From Paramecium sonneborni (taxonomy: Eukaryota; Ciliophora; Oligohymenophorea; Peniculida; Parameciidae), in NCBI GenBank assembly GCA_905182985.1, contig CAJJDN010000036.1, forward strand, positions 122,117 to 186,116: a stretch of DNA of 64,000 nt, written 5' to 3'. The stretch's first letter is position 1, and the number at the start of each line of letters is the position of its first letter. This document shows, in pieces, positions 50,801 to 60,321 of the stretch. Both the position numbers and the translations under genes were made by a program. The notes beneath the pieces are model-generated. The model was not told the DNA's origin, ran no database searches, and saw only the letters and a list, made by a program, of their open reading frames with translations.

Positions 50801-51767
50801 TATTCTAATAGAAAGAAATGAAAAAATAATAGAAAAAAAATAATCACCTTAAAAAAGCAATACTAAATTACATAAAACATTAGTTACATTTTCTGAAGAT
50901 ATATCATAAGTAGAGGTAGAGGATAGAGTGATGTAAGTTGTAAAAATAGATTAAAATCTTTTCACTGCTAATCAGAAGTAATCTCCAATAAAATAAAAAT
51001 CTCCAATTAAAGATAACAATATTTCATCAAGCAAAAACCATTCGATTTAATTAAGCGAATAGAAAACATTGATTAAAATAAATTAGAATGCTGATGTAAA
51101 ACAACATAGTTTTGATATTAAAATTCCAGTTAATCAACTGGAATAAAAATAAGGATTATCACGTATAAAAGTTTAACCATTAAATTGTAATTCAGTCAGA
51201 CCAGAAAAAATATTCACTCCATTAAGAAGCAGAAGAAATAGCACTGCAAGAGGTTCTAGCATTGATACTAATAGATTTAAATAGTTGTAGATTGATAATT
51301 AAATAGTAGTTTCAGGAATTTAGAACTAAACACCATAAATAAATAACTTTGAAATATTAGATTTAAGTAATGCAATGTATCATATTGATTAAACAATTAT
51401 TGAAGATACAACAAAAAGAACTCCAGTTGCTTCAATAATTGATGTAATTAATTAAAACTAATAATCTAATTAAAAAACTCTGAAAGAACCTTAATTAATT
51501 AGAGTTTCATCCACCTCTTAGGTTCCCCCTTCTCTACGAACTAATAGTGTAGGACCAATAAATAAAAAAACAGAAGCCTCTCCTATAAAAGTTTAAAAAT
51601 AAACTAAGAATTAATTATCTTCGAAGAGTGTAAATGATGAAACCATCAATTTAAAAAAAAGATAATAAGATATTATTTTGAGAAAACTATTCTTTAGATT
51701 GGATATTCAGATTAAACTTGTAAAATTAGAGTTTATGTTCAACATCAAACAGAAAATAACAAAATGA
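47846..51767 (+). CDS. large Gln-rich protein with RCC1-like N-terminus (1281 aa)
   Basis: ATG 47846 to TGA 51765-51767; introns 47873-47897, 48073-48097 and 48311-48336 leave 1282 codons. Residues 1-~270 are compact, with short beta-propeller-like repeats (NGDLYQIDQQPKLLVSAKNY, GRGFFWKNNKPIYSHC, NGDAYCYNNKMIKL) resembling degenerate RCC1 repeats; tentative. The rest is low complexity. Residues ~475-615 are runs of Gln broken by Glu, Lys, Leu, encoded almost only by TAA/TAG, including four 21-bp repeats at 49380-49463. The C-terminal third is Ser/Lys/Gln-rich with Ser-Pro sites. Function unknown. Starts 28 bp after the threonine dehydratase stop. Confidence 0.75.
49380..49463 (+). repeat. four tandem 21-bp units coding EQQQKQQ
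   Basis: Units begin at 49380, 49401, 49422 and 49443. Each reads GAA TAA TAA TAA AAA TAA TAG in the gene frame, seven residues per unit, i.e. one coiled-coil heptad. Degenerate versions continue to about 49770. They lie inside the large Gln-rich gene. Confidence 0.85.
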
Positions 51768-51824
51768 TAAATTTAGTATTATTATTCTTATCACTAACTA
51801 TTAATTATTTCATTTAATTTTAAT

Positions 51825-52850
51825 TCATTTTGTTAATTCAGAGATGTTAAAATATCTCAATCTCTTTATCTTATCTTCATCATCATCAACTTCTTCAACA
51901 TCTTCAACATCTATATAATAATCATTATTCAAGGTTTATAGATATTTAATTGGAGTTATATTTATATTTAATTGTCTATAAACTCCTTTTAAAATATCAA
52001 ATCGAGAAAAACTATTCTTTTTCTATTTTCTTTTTACAATCTAAAACAAATATATAGATGACTAGTCATATGATATTGATCTAAATCCAAATTTAGGTTT
52101 TATACTTCTTATTATTTTACCTGTCTGTAAATTTCTTAGAGTACTAGAAAATGATTTACCTTGCAGTATTAACTTTGACCAAAATATTCTTTTAGGTTTT
52201 TTTGTTAATTTATTGTTAGTCCAACTTATAAGGATTTTTTATGTATCAATATTAATTATAAAGATTTTATTATTAGATTCTACATATGCATATTTAGTAA
52301 ATAAGATTTAAAAAAAAGATATTTCACATTTTAATTAAACTGTTTATATTTTATCACTTTATAATTATATTATTTGTACAATAGAATTATTTTTTAATAA
52401 GGTTATATTTCCATCAGAATCACAAGAGAATAATCTTTTTGATTCAATTTTTCTTTTTTTTATAATTTAATTACCAAAAAGTTTAATATAAAGTAATTTC
52501 TTAGTTTTTCGATGTATTAAATATTAAGAATCATGTGAAAAAAAATAATTATTTATTTTTAGCTTACTCTCTATATATTCTCCATAATAAATGATTTTAT
52601 TATCTATTAAAGAATGAACGAAAATGATATATTCTTCATGCGAATAGCTTCCAATTCTTTATTCATTTCTTCTTACAAAAATGGCAATATATTTTAAATT
52701 TGGAGATATAAGATAATTTTCTATCCAAAAATATTCTTCAAAAGAAACTTCTTTATCATTAACAGGAAATTCATCACAAAGATCAAATATTCCATCAGGA
52801 ACTCGTTCTTTCATTTTTTTATTAGTTTCCGCCAAGGTTTTATTTTACAT
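51825..52850 (-). CDS. uncharacterised protein, possibly beta-propeller (341 aa)
   Basis: ATG 52850 (MQNKTLAETNKKMKERVPDG) to TGA 51825-51827, no intron, 342 codons. Short repeated units with a strand-turn pattern (YLISPNLKYIAIFVRRN, YFFSHDSQYLIHRKTKKLLYI, LFSCDSDGNITLLKNNS, YAYVESNNKIFIINIDTQ) suggest WD-like blades, though no classic WD dipeptides. The C-terminus is acidic (DVEDVEEVDDDEDK). No family recognised. Convergent with the Gln-rich gene, stops 57 bp apart. Confidence 0.65.
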
Positions 52851-53041
52851 ATATTTAATTTATCAATTAAATTCATGAATGATTTATTGGAATAAGTTTT
52901 AAAATTGCACACAAAAATAAATTTTAATTAAAATATGTAATAAGAAATCATTTAGAAGAATTAAGAAAATAGTTAAATTGATTTTATTTATTGAAATATT
53001 TGTTAATTTAAAAAAAGTATATTAATATAAATTATAATAAA

Positions 53042-53394
53042 ATGTCAGACGTAGATATTGAGGACACGATAAACAGAATAAAAAATCATAAATCAGTATA
53101 AGGCATAGTGATAGTAAATAATGAAGGGACGATAACAAGAACAACCTATTTAAATGAAAAAAAGGAAGAGGGTAACTGTCATATATGATTGTAAAATAAG
53201 GTGACATAATAGCAAAATCTATACCAATTTTAGCACAGAAAGCTAGATCTTTAGTACGAGATTTAGACCCAACAAATGATTTAGCATTTTTAAGGATAAA
53301 ATCAAAATAAAATGAAATCCTAATAGCACCAGACAAAGACCTTTTATTAATAGTAATTTAAGGACCTAAAAAATAAGGAGAAGATGATTAATGA
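53042..53394 (+). CDS. roadblock/LC7 dynein light chain (107 aa)
   Basis: ATG 53042 to TGA 53392-53394; one 29-nt intron (53171-53199) leaves 108 codons. It matches the family along its length: INRIKNHKSVQGIVIVNNEG, TRTTYLNE, AQKARSLVRDLDPTNDLAFL, RIKSKQNEILIAPDKDLLL. Roadblock chains dimerise and bind dynein intermediate chains, so a cytoplasmic or axonemal dynein role is expected. Starts are divergent from the 341-aa gene. Confidence 0.92.
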
Positions 53395-53467
53395 TGAAAT
53401 ATATATATTAATATCATTTAAATAGGTCTGGCTAAACTAATAAAATATTAAACATTAATACATAATT

Positions 53468-54464
53468 TCATAATAATTCGATCTGTGACATATTAATCTC
53501 CATTACTTTTAGTTTTAATAGCACTAAATCTTCCTTTCCAAGAAATAGAGAGTTTTTCCTTTTGTTGTGGTATAATATAAGCATTTTCTTCTTTTTAAGC
53601 AATATCAACTTTTTCTTAAAAATGATTTAATGTGAGATGAGAAGTATGTAAATCATTTCTAGTGACTTTTGATTGACATTAAGATTTAACAAATGTTCTA
53701 GATTGATACATCATATCGCTTTCTTTATGTTCTGATTAGTATTATTGAAATTGATGAATACTTTTAATTTCTCTATTTTCTAAAGGAATAAGATTTCTAA
53801 TTTCAGAAGGTTCTTTTGAGTTAGTATTTCCAAAAGGTATAGTTTTAGGTAATAATTGTGATTTAATTCTGGTTCTTCTCAGTAAAGTAAGATTTGGAGC
53901 AGATATTTCTTCATTATTTATTATTTTGACACTATTAATATGATTAGTAAAGTTTCTCTATTTAGTGCTTTTTCGATGTTCAAGTATTTTAATTTTCTTC
54001 AAATTTTATACACAATTAAAATCATTTATAGTTCCTGTAATATGTTTAATAGGTTTATCTATTAAGTATTTGTTATTAAAAGATTGTTATTTAACAAATT
54101 CAATAGCACTTTCAACAGTAGCATCAGATCTTGATCTCCTATTATTATTATAAAAAGGTTTTTGTAATGTACGAGGCAATTAAGCATAACCATCAAATTT
54201 ATCTGGTTAAGGTATATAAAATTGCGGAAATTAAGATAATGATTCAATATAACAAGGATAATGACATGGATCAGATTATTAAATTCTATTCTTAAATCCT
54301 ACTTTGCCTGTATAATCTAAACTAAATTTCTTAATGAAATCTCCAGTTTTTGTTATCTCTTATGTAGTACCATTTTTATTATTTATTAGAAAAAACTTAT
54401 CAGTCTCATAATCTTTACTATCATAATAGAATATCTATAGATACCGAATCAGATGGGAAGTCAT
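53468..54464 (-). CDS. uncharacterised basic protein (about 325 aa)
   Basis: ATG 54464 (MTSHLIRYLQIFYYDSKDY) opens a frame running to about 53525. A 19-nt intron at 53506-53524 leads to TGA 53468-53470 and 326 codons; without it the frame runs improbably through the next gene, so the last ~10 residues are tentative. The sequence is Ser/Asn/Lys-rich with SDPCHYPCYIESL near the start and repeated RTR/KTI basic patches. No family recognised. Its start lies 24 bp downstream of the 702-aa gene's stop on the same strand. Confidence 0.6.
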
Positions 54465-56833
54465 TTACAAAAAAATAAAAATATATAATCAATATTCACT
54501 ATTACGTTCAGATACATAATCTTTTCTTAAAACAGAAAATGCTAGATCACTATTTACTTCTAAAAAGTCTTTCTTGGTCTACAATATCTCTTATTCTTTT
54601 TTCTCTTTATCTTATTTAATCTTTCTTTAATTTTCTGATAAAAAGTCATTCTTGTCAGTTACAATCTGAATTGCAGGAGATCTTATCTATTAAGATGTTT
54701 CCTCCAAAGATTCTAATTATTATTCTCTTTTTTTAAGAGTCTCAACAAAATCAACCAAACGATCCTTCTCTTCCTTTCCTTTCCCATAATAAGTACACAT
54801 TATAACTTATATATCTTCTCTTACTCTTTTTATTTTCTCTTAATCCATTCTTTCTTTTATCATTTATATTTCTCTAATCTTATCCTATAGTTTGTTTAAT
54901 TCTAATGAACTCTTACTTATAGCTAATCCTTAATCACTAAATGGTAAATTCTTTGCATGCCCTAAATAATGTTTTAGACCTAAAGATTCTGCTTATTCTT
55001 TTGGTATCAAATATTTTGTTTTCTTTATCATATTATCTTTATCATTCACTTAAACCTTTATAATAGTTGGTAATTAAAATCCTGCTTATTAATGTTATTG
55101 AAGAGATCTATTTGATTTTCCTCTTTTCAAAAAATATTTATCATCATGAACTGTTGTTAATGTGAATTCCTAAAAGAATTTTAATTAATCAGTATCAAAT
55201 TATTTGAGTTTATCAAAAAATTTACTATGAAATCTTAATTAAACTTTTGCTTCTTTTTATGGAAAATCTTTTAATTATAAAAAATAATTACTTTAACTCA
55301 TAAATTTAGATACTTCTGCCTCAATTTATTGAGAAGTTAATATTACTCTCTTATTTTTTAATTATTATGTTCTTAATGAATCTATTTTATTATAAACATG
55401 AAAACAAAATTAACAAACAGTTTCTTATTTATAAAAATTAGATATTTTTAGATGTTTAAAATAAGCATTATTTGTTATATCTCCTAACGAATAATCTATA
55501 ATAATATCATATAAATTACATATTCTTAATTTGAATATTAATTATTCAGTAGGTGGTTTATTTAAATAAGGTTCTAACATTTTGATAGTTTTAAATCTTT
55601 CAATCATATCTAAAAATATAGATTTATNATAATAGAATATCTATAGATACCGAATCAGATGGGAAGTCATTTACAAAAAAATAAAAATATATAATCAATA
55701 TTCACTATTACGTTCAGATACATAATCTTTTCTTAAAACAGAAAATGCTAGATCACTATTTACTTCTAAAAAGTCTTTCTTGGTCTACAATATCTCTTAT
55801 TCTTTTTTCTCTTTATCTTATTTAATCTTTCTTTAATTTTCTGATAAAAAGTCATTCTTGTCAGTTACAATCTGAATTGCAGGAGATCTTATCTATTAAG
55901 ATGTTTCCTCCAAAGATTCTAATTATTATTCTCTTTTTTTAAGAGTCTCAACAAAATCAACCAAACGATCCTTCTCTTCCTTTCCTTTCCCATAATAAGT
56001 ACACATTATAACTTATATATCTTCTCTTACTCTTTTTATTTTCTCTTAATCCATTCTTTCTTTTATCATTTATATTTCTCTAATCTTATCCTATAGTTTG
56101 TTTAATTCTAATGAACTCTTACTTATAGCTAATCCTTAATCACTAAATGGTAAATTCTTTGCATGCCCTAAATAATGTTTTAGACCTAAAGATTCTGCTT
56201 ATTCTTTTGGTATCAAATATTTTGTTTTCTTTATCATATTATCTTTATCATTCACTTAAACCTTTATAATAGTTGGTAATTAAAATCCTGCTTATTAATG
56301 TTATTGAAGAGATCTATTTGATTTTCCTCTTTTCAAAAAATATTTATCATCATGAACTGTTGTTAATGTGAATTCCTAAAAGAATTTTAATTAATCAGTA
56401 TCAAATTATTTGAGTTTATCAAAAAATTTACTATGAAATCTTAATTAAACTTTTGCTTCTTTTTATGGAAAATCTTTTAATTATAAAAAATAATTACTTT
56501 AACTCATAAATTTAGATACTTCTGCCTCAATTTATTGAGAAGTTAATATTACTCTCTTATTTTTTAATTATTATGTTCTTAATGAATCTATTTTATTATA
56601 AACATGAAAACAAAATTAACAAACAGTTTCTTATTTATAAAAATTAGATATTTTTAGATGTTTAAAATAAGCATTATTTGTTATATCTCCTAACGAATAA
56701 TCTATAATAATATCATATAAATTACATATTCTTAATTTGAATATTAATTATTCAGTAGGTGGTTTATTTAAATAAGGTTCTAACATTTTGATAGTTTTAA
56801 ATCTTTCAATCATATCTAAAAATATAGATTTAT
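54423..56833. repeat. direct duplication 5 around single N (55628)
   Basis: Bases 54423-55627 (1205 bp) recur at 55629-56833, offset 1206. It covers the 3' half of the 702-aa gene and the first ~14 codons of the 325-aa gene. Probable assembly overlap. Confidence 0.85.
54489..55627 (-). CDS. 702-aa gene 3' part, truncated assembly copy
   Basis: Duplicate of 55695-56833; not a separate gene. Confidence 0.75.
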
Positions 56834-57852
56834 ATGTAATTTTTTTATGAGTTTCTTTTTCTCCAGCCATTATAAATAAAGAAAACTATTCATCAAATTC
56901 ATCATAAAATATATTATTAGTAGCATAATGACAATACAAACCAGCACATTTATCAAAATTATGAACCTATTATTTTACTGGATATAAAGTAGCTATTTCA
57001 ACAGGTTCACCATCAGAATGAAATTAAACATTATCTAATCCTGTTAAATATATTTATAAATCTCCTTCAGTCATAAAAAACTCCACTTAAAATAATTATA
57101 TTGATCTCTATAATCTACCTTCTAAAAATCTAAATAAACTGGCAGCAAAATGTTCACATTTTACATTTTATTGAGCTGCTAAAGATTTGTCAAATTCTTC
57201 TTTTAAATAAACAGGTTTCTTAACAATATTTTCTTATTTAGAGAATTCTTCCTTTTATAATGGTATTTAAGCAAATCTTTTTCTATTAACTCTAAATTTA
57301 GGTTGATCATCAATTTATTCTTTTAAAACTGTTACTTAATATATATGTATTGGTGATTTAGTTACTCCACAACCTATAATTTTAGTCCAATTAGTTATTA
57401 TTTCTGATTTTTCATTAGCATTTTTAAAAAGTTCATTAACTACATCCTATGAAACTGCTCTATAAATACGTCCTATAATAATAAATTAGTAATTACCTTA
57501 AGTTAATTTCTATTCGAAATGGAAGATGTAACATTTACATGTAGTTTTTAATTCTTCACATTTACAAGGAGGAAGCATTTATACTTAATCCAAGTTATCA
57601 GATTAAATATATTCACTTAATCTATTTACATTCTTGGCTCTACAATATGTTCCAAAAACTCTCCATTTTAGCCATTCATCGTCATGTGTTTTTATACAAT
57701 GCTTTAAAAATTTATCATTAGATTACTTTATCATCCATGTAAAACCATAACTTAGGTTCCCCTTATTTCAAAATTATTGTGTCAAATATTTTAAATCCAA
57801 CTGAATACATAGTTTCAAAGATCTTAGAATACTACTAATAGAATTTATTCAT
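55695..57852 (-). CDS. uncharacterised protein (702 aa)
   Basis: ATG 57852 (MNKFYQQYSKIFETMYSVGF) to TGA 55695-55697; introns 57702-57726 and 57473-57496 leave 703 codons. The N-terminal ~450 residues look globular, with a Cys cluster (PPCKCEELKTTCKCYIFHF), DDEWLKWRVFGTYCRA and VQFHSDGEPVEIATLYP. The last ~200 residues are coiled coil (LELNKLQDKIREIQMIKERM). No family recognised; probably a ciliate-restricted gene. A downstream in-frame ATG at 57810 is an alternative start. The start is 61 bp from the divergent TMEM17 gene, a hint only of shared ciliary regulation. Confidence 0.7.
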
Positions 57853-57913
57853 ATACAGGCTGCAACATTTATATTAACCATGGAGTGAGATCTTCTTATT
57901 ACATTTTTTTAAT
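57853..57913. promoter_or_regulatory. 61-bp divergent gene spacer
   Basis: Separates the starts of the 702-aa gene and TMEM17; must hold or overlap both promoters. No motif recognised. Confidence 0.35.
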
Positions 57914-58623
57914 ATGTAAAATAATAAACAAAGTATAAGACACATTATTTACGGATCAACTTCCTATCCTCGTCCTAGAGCTACTCGTTTCTTAGAATCA
58001 TAACTTACTGCTAGTTTGTTATTGTAGAAATTACTATACTTCAATGCATATTTCTCATTATTATTCTTATACATCACTCTAGGTATTAATATTCAAAGAG
58101 TAAAATCTATGCTTTCATCATATTTAGCTTTGGATTGTTAAATCTAATTTAATGGATACATTGAATTTAGTATTATTACTCATCTGGGCTGTACTTGAAG
58201 GCTTTCGTTTATCAAATGGATATAGCGGCAATATTAAAGAATAAGTATTGACTATCTATTTACTTAAGTTTCCAGAATTATTTTCATTTGTCCTCATCAC
58301 TATTGTATCTCTTGCTCTTGAAGTGATGCAGTATGTTATTCCAACCCTTAATTATCCAATGTAATTAGGAGTAGTAATAATTCAAACAGTTTTATACTTT
58401 TGTGAAATAGTGATTGCTATAACATCATTATGCACTTAAAATAAATCATAATTGGCATTAATGAGCTTGAGAGTCCCAAAAACTGAAAATGATTATCAAA
58501 TTAAGAAACGTATTGAAGTAATATGGATGTGTGAACATCTAGGATTTAAGAATAAAATAAGAAGAGAAGTAACGTTTAGTAGAACAAGAACAAGAAAGAT
58601 TAGCCTATCCAAATAATTATTGA
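57914..58623 (+). CDS. TMEM17: TMEM17 transition-zone protein (210 aa)
   Basis: ATG 57914 to TGA 58621-58623; introns 58100-58127, 58245-58268 and 58518-58542 leave 211 codons. Four TM segments in TMEM17/TMEM216/TMEM80 order: SLLLQKLLYFNAYFSLLLFL, LVLLLIWAVLEGFRL, then NGYSGNIKEQFPELFSFVLI (animal TMEM17 has GYxGNLQEKVPELAGF), and QTVLYFCEIVIAI. TMEM17 belongs to the B9/MKS module that gates the base of the cilium. The 24-nt second intron lacks TGA, but removing it restores the family motif. Stop codon is 10 bp from the convergent coiled-coil gene. Confidence 0.9.
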
Positions 58624-58633
58624 AATATTAATT

Positions 58634-59890
58634 TCAAAGCTTCTAATATAAACTCATTTTTCTTATTAACATTCTTTCTCTATCAGTCTATTAATCAATA
58701 ATTTATTTTTATTCAAGCTAATTTTGTTTATACCAATATTTTACCAATTTTTTTTAATAATCTCTGTTATTTTAGTCTATACTCTACTATAACTATTAGA
58801 TTCTTTATTTAAATGAAATTTCCATCGAAGAATACTCTTCCTTTAAAGCAGCTTCATAAGATTATTCAAACTCTTCATTGGTCTTATATTTAGCTACAAA
58901 TCTTTTATATAAATCATCCTATAGAATAATTATTATTTTTTACCTTCTAATTCTTCATATTTTCAATTTTTCTATTTAATTCGATGATATCGTTACTTGC
59001 ATTTGTAAACTTCTATTGTACTTCACTTAATTTCAATCCCAATTATAAATTTTCCTATTTATTAATAAACATTATTATACATCTCTTAGCATTGTAACTA
59101 GATTCTAATAACTATCTTTAACTTCATCAATTATTTTATTATAATAACAAGCAGGATTAGGAGGTAATTCAAATGTAATTTAACTCAATTAACTTTAGCT
59201 TAAAGTAGTAGAATTTGATAGTTAATCCTACAATTTCTTGCATTAACCTTATAATGATTTTATTTCACTCAACAATTTTATGTTTTCATGTTTTAATTCA
59301 TGCAACTTTTTTTGTGTCATACTTTCTCCATTTGGTTAATTTAAATCCTCTTTTTTCTAAACTAAATATTCAATTATCTCTAAATTTAACAGACTCATCA
59401 AGAACCTATTTGGCAATATACCTTAAGATGCTATTTTTTAGAAATAGTTTGATTGGAAGTTATTAAAACATTATTCGTATTATAAATAATGTATACATTG
59501 TAGCTCTGTTATTTTATTGACATAAAAGTCAAAGTTTTATATCATATTGTACAATTTAACAACAGTTTCATTTGCATCAGAGCAATTACAAATTTGAATA
59601 ACTCTTTGAGGATCTAAACATTTATCATTCATTTTAATATTTGAGATCCATTATTTTATTTTTTAAGTGTGAGTTGAACTTAATCTAGATTATTGAATGC
59701 CTAATTTATTCAATTTTGAGATTTCATCTTCAATATTTAAGAGATCCATCTTAAGTGAAGTTTAATAAGCTTATTCACTCATTTCATATGGAATTATGTT
59801 AACAATTTATTCCTAATATGCACTTTGTGGACGAAAAGAATGAGATGATCTTAATTTAAGTGTCTTAAAACCTGTTCCAGTTTTATTCAT
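58634..59890 (-). CDS. coiled-coil protein (401 aa)
   Basis: ATG 59890 (MNKTGTGFKTLKLRSSHSFR) to TGA 58634-58636; introns 59055-59080 and 58919-58943 leave 402 codons. Residues ~85-175 have a Cys-containing helical region (QRVIQICNCSDANETVVKLY, QCIHYLQYEQCFNNF); ~195-400 are coiled coil (LHELKHENIKLLSEIKSLQ, KLSEVQQKFTNASNDIIELN). No family assigned. Wedged between TMEM17 (10 bp) and acylphosphatase (18 bp). Confidence 0.75.
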
Positions 59891-59908
59891 TTATAACATA
59901 AAATTAAA
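59891..59908. promoter_or_regulatory. 18-bp divergent gene spacer
   Basis: Only 18 bp of A/T separate the start codons of the coiled-coil gene and the acylphosphatase gene, the tightest divergent pair in the window. Confidence 0.35.
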
Positions 59909-60303
59909 ATGATAAAGAAGTATTTTAGCTTTGATTTTCAGGTAATAGGAAAAGTATAGGGTAATGTAGATAATAATTACAAAAAGGTGTATACTTTAGA
60001 AAATTTACAAAAGAACAAGGAACTAGTTTGGGTTTGGTAGGATGGGTAGAAAATTAAAAAGATGGATCAGTTAAAGGGGTAGTTTAAGGTGATTAAAAAA
60101 AATGCGAAGAAATGTAAAAAATTTATGATTTGTTACATTCTTAGGATTCATTGGTTGTCAAATATAGGATCTCCAAAAAGCAAGTATTTTTGATTTTTTG
60201 ATAAAATAATAGAATCGAGAAAATGATTAAAACAAATGAGAGAGAAATTGATAAATTATAATTTAAAGATTTCTCAGTAAGAGATGATAAAAAATAGAAG
60301 TGA
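59909..60303 (+). CDS. acylphosphatase (110 aa)
   Basis: ATG 59909 to TGA 60301-60303; a 26-nt intron and a second of 36 nt (60184-60219 approximately) leave 111 codons. Family signature: VIGKVQGVYFRKFTKEQG with the phosphate-binding loop and catalytic Arg; GWVENQKDGSVKGVVQG with the catalytic Asn; FKDFSVRDDKK near the C-terminus. Length is normal. It hydrolyses carboxyl-phosphate bonds such as acetyl or 1,3-bisphosphoglyceryl phosphate. The 36-nt second intron is longer than any other here, so that junction is the least certain part. Confidence 0.88.
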
Positions 60304-60321
60304 TTTTATAATATAATATTT

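Noticed and set aside
53022..53336. Minus-strand frame of about 100 codons
   Set aside because: Antisense of the roadblock dynein light chain gene; also explains why the neighbouring minus-strand gene seems to read through if its last intron is ignored.
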